Assembly (NCBI RefSeq): GCF_947494555.1
Contig: NZ_CANLVF010000005.1
Span: 372,001-436,000 of the forward strand
From: an uncultured Roseibium sp.
GTDB taxonomy: Bacteria; Pseudomonadota; Alphaproteobacteria; Rhizobiales; Stappiaceae
Direction: 5' to 3'
DNA length: 64,000 bases
Shown here: positions 44,001 to 51,670 of the stretch, piece after piece
How positions within the stretch are numbered: position 1 is the stretch's first letter
Layout: each line of letters starts with the position of its first letter
Notes under the pieces: generated by a model
What the model saw: only the letters and a program-made list of their open reading frames with translations
Told to the model about the DNA's origin: nothing
The model's database searches: none
Position numbers and translations under genes: made by a program

Positions 44001-44274
44001 TCAGAAATACAAGAATGAGAACTTTATGGGATATACCCTGCTGGACACGATCGGTGGTCCGGATCTCGCTCTTGAAGCTTATCTCTACTATGCACTTACA
44101 CTAAGGCGCTCGGCCGTTTCGTACTCGGTTCCCTGGAGTGTCATCGAAAAGGTTGGCGACAAAGAGCAATTCAAGTTCCTTGTCGAGCAGACCGGACTAC
44201 TCGAATACTGGCAGGAACGGGGTTGGCCGGACCAGTGTGAACCTAGCACCGACGACGACCTGACGTGCAGTTGA
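41059..44274 (+). CDS. 1071-residue membrane protein: APH-like kinase domain, three membrane helices, TolB-like/TPR domain
   Basis: Residues ~20-410 resemble aminoglycoside/choline-kinase-type phosphotransferases: a glycine loop (ELRGGKSGAQVLV), a strand Lys (QAILKLDK), the catalytic loop HGDLHGMN at 249-256 and the metal-binding IDLAD at 272-276, so the active site looks intact. After a Pro-rich linker, LLEELRRRHVVKAAAGYIVVAWL starts three membrane helices (~480-503, 512-534, 560-577). Residues ~598-720 match the TolB/FlgO-like domain of 'adenylate cyclase-TPR' proteins (SIAVLPFRNLS, YILEGSVR), then TPR repeats to ~900. Usually this membrane-TPR part carries a cyclase or winged helix at its N-terminus. 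The kinase half should be cytoplasmic and the TPR half periplasmic. Substrate unknown; a link to TCAD9-type domains is possible. Confidence 0.85.
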   Translation: MMKKGVIRSGRQKCTPEVILESGLPWPKAYLSLLPLVQEQLGADGTICLSRELRGGKSGAQVLVADVHSTAFTGQAILKLDKAWDPVHGGQPEPKLLSQAIADAPAFAKEHLPRLLFSVERDNQFAILLTIAGRGLEYASPWPNVAYEEQLPVIRQMSTDLFTKWNENYNLSDGIHSPQDLLASWLGYRLVSGSGGRIHEFLAVECGLDAGAPSITFEGQWYPNPLAFADGAIELDDRLQIRAVKGRCHGDLHGMNLLVSHEDQGSLDYFLIDLADYRSDQFLFFDHAYFELSYLLISRDQQSTGYWESLFDQLSRRNRHERRSGLQADDLGLMQIVNALRGGISDWIEENEPDRLSFMESQYLLARVAAGLNFAHKNIDPRLRRIAFIYAAYSLKDYLQLNRIDWPKDGTSFSLDAKEDQVKSLVSSSPATSAPVAMPAPPVAAPPENPSTTTATRQETVHNEEQKKRSLLEELRRRHVVKAAAGYIVVAWLCLQVAIVFQVSLRLPDWTDSLVATLLTLGFPIACILAWAYELSPSGLQRTTAESGIDERPSKSGIAFNYVLGIGVLLILTISVGSPIYDRFFPASEEQTVTSDQKSIAVLPFRNLSRSNESDSFSDGLTIEIMSTLARSNLFRVPGLSSSFSFKDKNEDLRVIGKTLGVDYILEGSVRNINDDFRIEAQLVKAEDGFLIWSGIFDESLEDLFAIQEKIASEVGVALQTPLQVTAASLQEGRTSNSEAYELFLQGIGLYQQRGEALREAASILNEAVRLDPDFAAGWAALSLVYNVYPNYIKTENGQPVSTPMMLSQSQEFALRANLINPQLPFVQYAMANTFRRNRQWIQAEDMYRSALEAVPDAYDILEDYAELLSMLGRHEQAIAMAEYIAEADPLNSVFEFRLLEAKWAADPSEANAEALVSYFEKDTPQQEPIARAIIGYMIKTGQTDRLIALIEACDTCQADWRAKVLQMIALIGKDAPEEIFQKYKNENFMGYTLLDTIGGPDLALEAYLYYALTLRRSAVSYSVPWSVIEKVGDKEQFKFLVEQTGLLEYWQERGWPDQCEPSTDDDLTCS

Positions 44275-44335
44275 CACGTGCAAGATGTGTTGACGATTTG
44301 AGCGTCCTGGCAGGGTTGTCCACTTGCTCCAGCCG

Positions 44336-44989
44336 CTACAGCTTTCGCAACTCGGCGTAATCGGCGTACCCGCGATAAAGGTGCCGGAAATCGAGTTCTG
44401 CCTCCGTCTTGTCAGCCAGTTGGCGCAACTCGCTTTGAAGGTCGGCACGTGGTGTGACATGAAACGATTTCAGCCATGAGAATAGAAGCTTCGCAAACCA
44501 GCCTGGCAGACCAGCCTGCTGTCCGAAATCGACCACATGGATACGTCCGTTCTTCTTCAGACGCTCCGCGCCGGCCGCGAGTGCTTCCCGCCAGATCGGG
44601 ATCATTGAAAGCGTATAGGAATAGAAAACACAGTCGAATTCAGGAACGTCCAGCGGCTCCGTCGCAGCCGGGTTGGCAGCATCTCCCTGAATGAGGGTGA
44701 TGCGCTCGCTCAAACCCGCCTTGGCAATGTTTCGGGACGCAGTGTCGAGCATGTGACTGGAAATATCGAGGCCATAGAACCGCACACCTGGATAGCGCTT
44801 TGCTGCTGCGATCAGGTTGCGCCCGGTTCCGCATCCCAGTTCCAGCACATGCCCGTTCTCCGGCGGCTGCAGTTCCCTTATGAGATGGTCCCGGCCAAGA
44901 AGATAGTACTTGCGCGTGAAATCGTAAAAATGGCGCTGGTAACGATAGACCGCGTCCATCAATCTTGCCGTTTCAACCGCTTCACTCAT
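44336..44989 (-). CDS. btaB: BtaB-type N-methyltransferase of betaine-lipid synthesis
   Basis: A 217-residue class I SAM methyltransferase with motif I HVLELGCGTGRNLIAAAKRYPG and FYGLDISSHMLDTA. It starts 20 bases after btaA on the same strand, and the N-terminal YRYQRHFYDFTRKYYLLGRDHLIREL is typical of BtaB. BtaB methylates diacylglyceryl-homoserine three times to give diacylglyceryl-N,N,N-trimethylhomoserine (DGTS), a phosphorus-free membrane lipid. The neighbour makes the assignment strong. Confidence 0.9.
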   Translation of the reverse strand: MSEAVETARLMDAVYRYQRHFYDFTRKYYLLGRDHLIRELQPPENGHVLELGCGTGRNLIAAAKRYPGVRFYGLDISSHMLDTASRNIAKAGLSERITLIQGDAANPAATEPLDVPEFDCVFYSYTLSMIPIWREALAAGAERLKKNGRIHVVDFGQQAGLPGWFAKLLFSWLKSFHVTPRADLQSELRQLADKTEAELDFRHLYRGYADYAELRKL

Positions 44990-45009
44990 CGTGATTACCG
45001 TGCCGAGAT

Positions 45010-46272
45010 CTATCCGTTGAAGACGTAGAGATGGAAACCGCCATAGATCGACGAACGATCCTGCCGGCCGAGTTCCAGGCTTTCCTCTTCTTCATAGGTC
45101 CAGCGGCTCAGGATCTCGTCTGCAACGCGGCCGGGTAGCAGTGACGGCTCGGCGGCTGTCCGGAAGACAACCCTGCCACCGCGGCGTGCCGTCCGCGTGA
45201 TCTCGGACCAGAGCGCGTTCAGTTGTGCGTCGGTCATCCAGTCCTGTGCATCGAGCAGGACATACGCATCCAGGCTGTCGTCACCGGTTGACTGAAGATG
45301 TTCGGTAAAGTTGCGATTGAGCACCCGGACACGGCCGGCCCTTTGCCGGATCTCCTCGAAATGCGCCCGCTTCAGATAGGGGGGCAAGGGGCCGGATTCT
45401 CCTGCCGGTTCGCCGGACCGCGGCGCATACCCGCGCCCAAAAGCCTGCCACGCGAAATAATTGTCTTTCATCGAAAAGTCGCAAGCCAGTTTTTCAAGGC
45501 GATCCTTGAGCACTGCGGACATATCGCCATCGGCGTTTGCCGAAACCAGTGCGTCATACTGCGCAGGTGGAATGCCAAGACCGTAGAGCGACATTTTCTT
45601 TGACGTCGCCCAACGCACGAGACGCTTGTCGAAGAGCGGCGCAAGGGCCGTATCGAAAAACGTTCGCTGTTCTTCCATGGTCCTGGTCTTGATCATGTGT
45701 TTGGGATCGATGCCGTAAAGGCGCGCCACCAGATGCCCGGCCCCGATGCAATAGCCCAGGAGACCGTGGTGATAGAGGTCGCGCGAAAACAGCGTTATGC
45801 GTTTGCGGCCCCAGTTCGCAAGGTCGCGGCCTTCCCAGTATGCAATGGTATCCGGGTCCAGGTTGTCCTTGAGAAAACGGTTGTAAGCAGCAATGTTTGC
45901 CTTTTCGTCCGCTTCACCGAAAAACCGGTAGAATGTCTCGTAATTCGGAAAGTGTTTGGCAGCAGCCAGCTTCAGTCTGCCGAGCGCGACGTGGGCGCGG
46001 TTCAGGTCGACGGCGGTAATCTCGGCCGGATTGGCGGTGAGATAGGACATGACGTTGCAGCCGCCGGACGCGATGGTAATCATCCGCGATTCCGGCGTCA
46101 GACGCAGCGCTTTCATGTCAACGTCCGGATCCTCCCAGATCTGGGGGTAAACCAGTCCTTTGAATGCAAATGTGAAAAGTCGCTCAAGTATGCCTTCGCG
46201 AGACGTTGCTTCGGAGCGGTAGACCGCATTGTTTAGCCGTTTTTTTGAAGCTGTGAGCGTGCTCTGCGCCAT
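45010..46272 (-). CDS. btaA: BtaA, S-adenosylmethionine:diacylglycerol 3-amino-3-carboxypropyl transferase
   Basis: A 420-residue DUF3419 protein. BtaA moves the aminocarboxypropyl group of SAM onto diacylglycerol, the first step to the betaine lipid DGTS. Signature segments are LFTFAFKGLVYPQIWEDPDVDMKAL, ASGGCNVMSYLTANPAEITAVDLNRAHVALGRLKLAA and FFDTALAPLFDKRLVRW. The ATG at 46272 has GGGAG seven bases upstream, which sets the start. btaB follows directly. In rhizobia this operon is induced when phosphate is scarce. Confidence 0.95.
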   Translation of the reverse strand: MAQSTLTASKKRLNNAVYRSEATSREGILERLFTFAFKGLVYPQIWEDPDVDMKALRLTPESRMITIASGGCNVMSYLTANPAEITAVDLNRAHVALGRLKLAAAKHFPNYETFYRFFGEADEKANIAAYNRFLKDNLDPDTIAYWEGRDLANWGRKRITLFSRDLYHHGLLGYCIGAGHLVARLYGIDPKHMIKTRTMEEQRTFFDTALAPLFDKRLVRWATSKKMSLYGLGIPPAQYDALVSANADGDMSAVLKDRLEKLACDFSMKDNYFAWQAFGRGYAPRSGEPAGESGPLPPYLKRAHFEEIRQRAGRVRVLNRNFTEHLQSTGDDSLDAYVLLDAQDWMTDAQLNALWSEITRTARRGGRVVFRTAAEPSLLPGRVADEILSRWTYEEEESLELGRQDRSSIYGGFHLYVFNG

Positions 46273-46325
46273 TTTTGTCTCCCGGGTCACCGCGCGAATG
46301 AACTGCCTCGCGATACGTGATGGAG

Positions 46326-46343
46326 ACGACATTTTGGTGACGT
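46326..46343 (-). promoter_or_regulatory. possible Pho box upstream of btaA
   Basis: On the minus strand, CGTCAC and TGTCGT occur 11 bases apart, start to start, as in the direct repeat bound by PhoB (TGTCA repeated every 11 bases). The 18-base site matches the consensus at about 11 positions and lies 54-71 bases before the btaA start. The match is weak; the assignment rests mainly on the known phosphate control of btaAB. Confidence 0.3.
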
Positions 46344-46374
46344 TCACGAGATATTGTGCACCTATCCGGATAAT

Positions 46375-46404
46375 AAAAAAGCCCCCCGCAAGCTGCGAGG
46401 GGCT
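46375..46404 (-). terminator. intrinsic terminator after the L,D-transpeptidase gene
   Basis: On the minus strand GCCCCTCGC and GCGGGGGGC form a 9-bp stem (one G-T pair) with loop AGCTT, followed by six T residues. It lies 27 bases after the transpeptidase stop and separates that gene from btaAB. Confidence 0.88.
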
Positions 46405-46431
46405 TCTTCTGGTTTCGAAGGTGTCTGCCGG

Positions 46432-47655
46432 TTACCTGGTGATTACGACAAAGTCGGTACCCAGGCCCGTATTCCGCTTGAAGCTCCGGTCTGTAATCGT
46501 CAACGACGTTCCCGGTGTGAGCATTTTGGAAAGCTCCTTGGCAACCTTTTCCGGAATGTCGACCCGATTCAGCAGATCGTCCGACTGGCCACCGCGCTCG
46601 CCTTCGGCTGAGACCGCAATCCATTCGACCGAATTGTCGCCCTCTTCAAAATCAAGCGCCGTGTAGACATGCGTGCCGATTTCCTGATCGATATTCTTGA
46701 CCGAAACCGGCGCGGAATAGATGTCCGAGAACTTGCGGCGGACGCGCAGGATCGCATTGTGCGGCTTTTCGTATCCCGCCTCTTTATGAATGCGCGCAAC
46801 CAGGGCGTCGGTGATACGACCGGTCACGGGAAGGTCGGCGCCTTCCTGGTAAAGGCGGATCGCAGCACGTGTTTTGCGACCGACGACGCCGTCGACCGGG
46901 CCGGCATTATAGCCCAACTGATTGAGAAGGCGCTGCATCACGCGCATCTTGCTCGGCAGCTTCTGCGGCGTGATGATCATGCGCAGCGGGCGGTCGAAAT
47001 AGGGATTTTCCGGCTGTGCGACCGGCAGCGAGGCTTGCAGATTGGCCGGTTGAATCGCGCCACGCAGCGCAGGATCGGCCTCAATCGTCTCACCTGACAG
47101 GCTGGCGATCTCCGTTGCCGGAACGTAGGGCTGCGGCAGAATATCGTGTCGGATGGACTGTGGATTGGCAGCATCGCGCGTTACGACAACGTGCATGCCG
47201 CGCTCTGTCATGGAATAGAGCGACTTTGCAAAGGCACGCGGCAGGCGGATGCATCCATGCGATGCGGGATAGCCCGGAAGCTTACCGACATGCAGCGCAA
47301 TACCCGACCACGTCAGCCGCTGCATGAAGGGCATCGGCGCATTGTCGTAAAGATTGGAGAAGTGCTTGCGGCGCTTTTCCAGGATCGAAAATACACCAGT
47401 GGGCGTGCTGTGTCCGCGCTTTCCGGAAGAAATCGGCGATACTTCGATCAGATCCAGGCCGCGATAGACCTTGATCTTTTGTTCCTTGATGGACACCAGC
47501 ATGTGAAGCGGTGTTTCTCTTGCTGGTTCCTTTTCGGCATCCGCAGCATTGTCGCGGGCGACGGCCGCAGAAACTGATCCTGCTGAAAAGAGTGCGGCGG
47601 TTACCAGAAGGCCCATTCCGCGGGTACGCATAACTTGAAACATTTTTGACGACAT
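46432..47655 (-). CDS. L,D-transpeptidase with peptidoglycan-binding domain
   Basis: A 407-residue exported protein. A signal peptide (residues ~1-30, ending SVSAAVA) is followed by a YkuD domain (~50-165) with the catalytic motif HVGKLPGYPASHGCIRL (His and Cys present), and a PG_binding_1 domain (~240-300: MQRLLNQLGYNAGPVDGVVGRKTRAAI). The last ~90 residues form an extra domain with no assignment. L,D-transpeptidases make 3-3 crosslinks or attach proteins to peptidoglycan. The ATG at 47655 was chosen because GGAG lies nine bases upstream. Confidence 0.92.
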   Translation of the reverse strand: MSSKMFQVMRTRGMGLLVTAALFSAGSVSAAVARDNAADAEKEPARETPLHMLVSIKEQKIKVYRGLDLIEVSPISSGKRGHSTPTGVFSILEKRRKHFSNLYDNAPMPFMQRLTWSGIALHVGKLPGYPASHGCIRLPRAFAKSLYSMTERGMHVVVTRDAANPQSIRHDILPQPYVPATEIASLSGETIEADPALRGAIQPANLQASLPVAQPENPYFDRPLRMIITPQKLPSKMRVMQRLLNQLGYNAGPVDGVVGRKTRAAIRLYQEGADLPVTGRITDALVARIHKEAGYEKPHNAILRVRRKFSDIYSAPVSVKNIDQEIGTHVYTALDFEEGDNSVEWIAVSAEGERGGQSDDLLNRVDIPEKVAKELSKMLTPGTSLTITDRSFKRNTGLGTDFVVITR

Positions 47656-48003
47656 CCCTGAGCTCTCCAACGCTAAACCCTTAAAGCTCGCAGAAAACTC
47701 TACTTAAAACCCTTTTAGATCGGGTTAGGAAACACGGTTACCCGTTGGTTTCCCTCGCCCGTTTGCAATTTGACACTGGCACCTTAGCCAGCTTCTTGCT
47801 GTTATTCACATCACAAATTGTACAGATCGGTTTCAACACCAGAGGCATTTCGGTCGCGACGAACGGGCATTGACGCGCACACCGGGATGGTGCCGCGACT
47901 GAATTCCACGCCACGTAACGTCACTTTCTGAAGACCAACAAACGGTCCTTGAAAGCGTCACGCAAATTGGCAAACCGCTCTTTTGAGCATTCGGCAATCT
48001 GCC
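47656..48003. other. 348-base intergenic region without a gene
   Basis: No coding frame, RNA gene or repeat is supported. The right part holds the promoter of the L,D-transpeptidase gene on the minus strand and the 3' flank of the dihydroorotase gene. No intrinsic terminator was seen for the latter. Confidence 0.5.
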
Positions 48004-49335
48004 TTACGACTTCAGTCCGTCCTGAAAGACAACCGCTTCACCGCGCGAGGGCGTAGAGAGCTCACCTTCCCACATCACCCGCTGGCCGCGCACGATGGTA
48101 CCGACGGGCCAACCGGTCACTGACTTGCCGTCATAAGGAGTCCAGCCGCATTTCGATGCGATCCAGTCGTTGCGAATGGTCTCGGTCCGCTTGAGATCGA
48201 CAACCGTGAAGTCGGCATCATAACCAACGGCAATCCGTCCCTTGCGGGATGTCTGGAAAAGGCGTGCCGGACCGGCGCTTGTCATATCGACAAACCTGGC
48301 GAGGCTGAGACGACCGGCATTTACATGATCCAGCATGATGGGGACCAGGGTCTGCACGCCAGTCATGCCAGACGGCGACGCCGGGTAGGTTTTCTGCTTT
48401 TCTTCCAGAAGATGCGGCGCATGATCGGAGCCGAAAATATCAAGAATGCCCTGCTGCAATCCCCACCAGAGACGTTCGGAATGTCGGGCCGCGCGCACAG
48501 GCGGGTTCATTTGAACGAGTGTTCCAAGGCGCTGATACGCTTCGTCCGTCAAAGTAAGATGGTGAGGTGTTACCTCGATGGACGCGACATCCTTGTGATC
48601 GATCAGATAGTCGACTTCCTCGGCCGTGGAAAGATGGAGAATATGGATCTTGGCGCCGGTTTCGCGGGCAATACCGACAAGCCGCTGCGTGCACCGGAGA
48701 GCTGCAATCTCGTCACGCCAGACCGGATGCGAGCGCGGATCGCCTTCGACCCTCTCACCCTGGCGTTCGCGAAGACGGAATTCGTCTTCAGAATGGAAGG
48801 CTGCACGGCGGCGGGTCACGGACAGAATGTCCCGGACACCGTCATCGTCTTCCACCAGAAGGTCCCCGGTCGATGACCCCATGAACACCTTGATCCCGGC
48901 CGCGGCAGGCAAGCGTTCCAGGTCCGGGATGTCCTTGACGTTTTCCCGGGTCCCGCCAACCCAGAACGCAAAGTCGCAATGCATCCGGTGAAAAGCCCGC
49001 GAGACCTTGTCAGCCAGAGCGCTTTCGTTTGTGGTCAGCGGATTGGTATTCGGCATTTCAAACACCGATGTCACACCGCCCATCACCGCCGCGCGCGATC
49101 CCGATTCAAGGTCTTCCTTGTGATCGAGACCCGGTTCGCGAAAGTGCACCTGGGTGTCCATGACCCCCGGCAGCACATGAAGTCCGGTACAGTCGATCGT
49201 CTCTCCTGCCTGTGCCGAATCGAAAGTGCCGATCCCTGCGATCCTGCCGTTCCTGACAGCGACATCACGCAGTCCCTCGCCGTCCTGATTGACCACGACA
49301 GCGCCCTTCAGGATCAGGTCATAGGTGTCGCTCAT
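48004..49335 (-). CDS. dihydroorotase family amidohydrolase
   Basis: A 443-residue cyclic amidohydrolase. The metal-binding HFREPG is present (VMDTQVHFREPGLDHKED), as are the lysine region GIKVFMGSSTGDLLVED, a His in IHILHLSTAEEVDYL, EVTPHHLTL and the catalytic Asp in FGSDHAPHLLEEK. This fits dihydroorotase of pyrimidine synthesis (PyrC type); allantoinase or hydantoinase relatives have similar motifs, so the exact substrate is less sure. ATG at 49335 follows GGAGG. No other pyrimidine gene is adjacent. Confidence 0.88.
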   Translation of the reverse strand: MSDTYDLILKGAVVVNQDGEGLRDVAVRNGRIAGIGTFDSAQAGETIDCTGLHVLPGVMDTQVHFREPGLDHKEDLESGSRAAVMGGVTSVFEMPNTNPLTTNESALADKVSRAFHRMHCDFAFWVGGTRENVKDIPDLERLPAAAGIKVFMGSSTGDLLVEDDDGVRDILSVTRRRAAFHSEDEFRLRERQGERVEGDPRSHPVWRDEIAALRCTQRLVGIARETGAKIHILHLSTAEEVDYLIDHKDVASIEVTPHHLTLTDEAYQRLGTLVQMNPPVRAARHSERLWWGLQQGILDIFGSDHAPHLLEEKQKTYPASPSGMTGVQTLVPIMLDHVNAGRLSLARFVDMTSAGPARLFQTSRKGRIAVGYDADFTVVDLKRTETIRNDWIASKCGWTPYDGKSVTGWPVGTIVRGQRVMWEGELSTPSRGEAVVFQDGLKS

Positions 49336-49512
49336 GGGGTTTCCTCCGGCAATGAAATCGTATGGGGGATGTTGGTATCCCGGCTTATACGCGCCCGATT
49401 TCAAAAGAGCCAGATGCGGTGTATGAAATCATGACCTTGTCGAGCTTCGGCAAAAGACTTATTTCGCGGCTTAGACTTGTGCGCCATTCATCCAGCTTTT
49501 CGGGAGCTTCTC

Positions 49513-50403
49513 GTGCCGACCGCCAAAACAGCCCATCTCAGCGACCGAAGCCTGATCCGCGTTGCAGGCGAGGAAGCGCATCACTTTCTGCAAAACCTTG
49601 TGACCGCGGACATTGAGGATACGGACGCAAAGGGAGCATCCTCGGCGGCGCTCCTGACCCCGCAAGGAAAAATCCTCTTCGACTTTCTGATCTACAAAGT
49701 TCCGGGCGGATATCTTCTCGACGCTCCAGCTTCAATTGCGGGCGACCTCCTCAAGCGTCTGACATTTTACAGGCTGCGGTCGAAGGTGGAGCTTGATCTG
49801 CTTGGCGATGACACATGCGTCTACGCAATTTGGAACGGTGCTGTTTCACCTGACGGCGCCTTGCTGCATGTCACCGATCCCCGGTTGCCGGATCTTGGTG
49901 GGCGGGTTGTCGGACCGGCCGGTCTGTTTGACGCGCAAACCGATAGCGAAGCGGTAAGCGTTGAGGGCTACGACGCTCATCGGATCGCGTCAGGTGTTCC
50001 GGAAGGGCTCAAGGACTATGAGTATTCCGACATATTTCCGCATGATGCGGACCTTGACCAGCTCGGTGGCGTTTCCTTCACAAAGGGCTGCTATGTCGGC
50101 CAGGAAGTCGTTTCCAGAGTTCAGCACAGGGGTACGGCACGCAAGCGGTTTGTGCTTGTTGAAGGTGCCGACGCTTTGCCCGTCAAGGGAACACCCGTGC
50201 TGGCGGGTGACAAAGCCATAGGCGAACTCGGTTCGGCAATTGCTGCTGGCGGACGCAACATCGGTCTGGCGCTGCTTCGCCTTGACAAGACCGCGCAAGC
50301 CAAGGACAACGGCACCCCATTCCACTGCGGTGATACGGAAATCCAAGTCAGCATACCGGGTTGGGCAACGTTTGCCCTGCCGGAGCAAGTCGCCGCGGAT
50401 TGA
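49513..50403 (+). CDS. YgfZ/GcvT domain folate-binding protein
   Basis: A 296-residue protein of the YgfZ (IBA57-like) family, which uses folate to support Fe-S cluster assembly or repair of certain enzymes. The family signature K-G-C-Y-x-G-Q-E is present in FTKGCYVGQEVVSRVQHRGTARKR. The start chosen is GTG at 49513 with GGGAG six bases upstream; an in-frame TTG at 49477 has no good ribosome-binding site. The HD-domain gene follows 24 bases after the stop. Confidence 0.92.
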   Translation: MPTAKTAHLSDRSLIRVAGEEAHHFLQNLVTADIEDTDAKGASSAALLTPQGKILFDFLIYKVPGGYLLDAPASIAGDLLKRLTFYRLRSKVELDLLGDDTCVYAIWNGAVSPDGALLHVTDPRLPDLGGRVVGPAGLFDAQTDSEAVSVEGYDAHRIASGVPEGLKDYEYSDIFPHDADLDQLGGVSFTKGCYVGQEVVSRVQHRGTARKRFVLVEGADALPVKGTPVLAGDKAIGELGSAIAAGGRNIGLALLRLDKTAQAKDNGTPFHCGDTEIQVSIPGWATFALPEQVAAD

Positions 50404-50427
50404 ACCTGTCGATCTTGATTGTTGCCA

Positions 50428-51090
50428 ATGCCCCAAGCTCCTTCCGATCAGACGCCGCGCGCATGGCAGCGCATGTTATCCGGCCGTCGCCTCGACCTGC
50501 TGGACCCCTCGCCGCTTGATGTCGAGATATCCGATATTGCCCACGGTCTTGCCAGGGTTGCGCGCTGGAACGGGCAGACATTCGGTGACCATGCCTTTTC
50601 TGTCGCGGAGCACAGTCTGATTGTCGAAGACATCGCGCTGAAGCTCAAACCGGATCTTTCGGCCGACTGGCGACTTGCCGTTCTGTTGCACGACGCACCC
50701 GAGTATGTGATCGGTGACATGATTTCGCCCTTCAAGACGGTGATCGGAGAGGCCTACAAGGCAGTCGAGGCACGGTTACAGGGAGCGATCCACCTGCGTT
50801 TCGGTCTGCCGGCCGAAATACCCGTTTCCATCAAAAAACTCATGAAACGCGCCGACATTATCTGCGCCTATTTCGAAGCGGTTGAACTCGCAGGCTTCGA
50901 GCAGGACGAAGCTGCCCGGATATTCGGACGTCCGCGCGGATTTGCAGCCGGCAAGAATGGTGATTTGCACTATGGACTGAAGCCATTGCCGGTTGCCGTG
51001 GCACAGGAAAAGTTCATGCAACGCTTTGAGGCCATCGAAAAGCTGCGCGAAGCTGGGAACAACCGCAAAAGGCAACATGCAAAGGCGTGA
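50428..51090 (+). CDS. HD-domain hydrolase, YfbR-like
   Basis: A 220-residue metal-dependent HD phosphohydrolase. The metal ligands are His in GDHAFSVAEHSLIV and His-Asp in AVLLHDAPEYVIGDM, a pattern typical of YfbR-like 5'-deoxynucleotidases. Those enzymes dephosphorylate deoxyribonucleoside 5'-monophosphates. It belongs to a same-strand run (ygfZ-like, HD, phosphatase, nadQ-like), in which the last three often travel together in rhizobia. Confidence 0.88.
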   Translation: MPQAPSDQTPRAWQRMLSGRRLDLLDPSPLDVEISDIAHGLARVARWNGQTFGDHAFSVAEHSLIVEDIALKLKPDLSADWRLAVLLHDAPEYVIGDMISPFKTVIGEAYKAVEARLQGAIHLRFGLPAEIPVSIKKLMKRADIICAYFEAVELAGFEQDEAARIFGRPRGFAAGKNGDLHYGLKPLPVAVAQEKFMQRFEAIEKLREAGNNRKRQHAKA

Positions 51091-51145
51091 CCTTCACGGC
51101 AAATAACCCTAATTTACCGGCAGATAGGAATAATCTGGTTCTGCC

Positions 51146-51652
51146 ATGCTGCATGTTTGCTCGCTTTCAAAACTGAACGATACGGTCTCCGCGACGGGTG
51201 CGAAATCCGTTGTCACACTGATCAATGCCGAGATGGATGTTCCCACACCTACGGGCGTCCAACCGGAAAATCACCTCTTTCTCGCCTTCAACGATATTGT
51301 CGAACAGGTGGCAGGACTGACGCCACCGAACGAAAGTCATGTTGAAGACTTGCTGACTTTCGTCTCTGCGTGGGATCAGGAGGCGCCCCTGGTGATTCAT
51401 TGCTGGGCCGGAATCAGCCGCTCGACGGCCGCAGCCTATGCGGCGGCTTGCGCTCTCAGTCGCGAGGCAGACGAATACCGCCTCGCGTACCTGCTACGCG
51501 AAGTGTCTCCTTCGGCAACACCCAACGCGCGCATCGTTGCGATGGCCGACAAACTGCTTGGCCGCGATGGCCGCATGATCGATGCCATAAGAGGTATCGG
51601 CCGCGGTGCAAATGCCTTTGAAGGCACGCCGTTTGTCATGCCAATCGACTAG
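51146..51652 (+). CDS. protein-tyrosine/dual-specificity phosphatase-like protein
   Basis: A 168-residue cysteine phosphatase. The CX5R loop is VIHCWAGISRSTAAAYAAA, with the catalytic Cys and Arg present. The fold is of the dual-specificity type, small and soluble, with no regulatory domain. Substrate unknown. It lies 55 bases after the HD gene and 18 bases before the NadQ-like regulator gene, so cotranscription is likely, and a role in NAD or nucleotide metabolism is a guess from position. Confidence 0.87.
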   Translation: MLHVCSLSKLNDTVSATGAKSVVTLINAEMDVPTPTGVQPENHLFLAFNDIVEQVAGLTPPNESHVEDLLTFVSAWDQEAPLVIHCWAGISRSTAAAYAAACALSREADEYRLAYLLREVSPSATPNARIVAMADKLLGRDGRMIDAIRGIGRGANAFEGTPFVMPID

Positions 51653-51670
51653 GGTTTTTCAGGAGCATTC

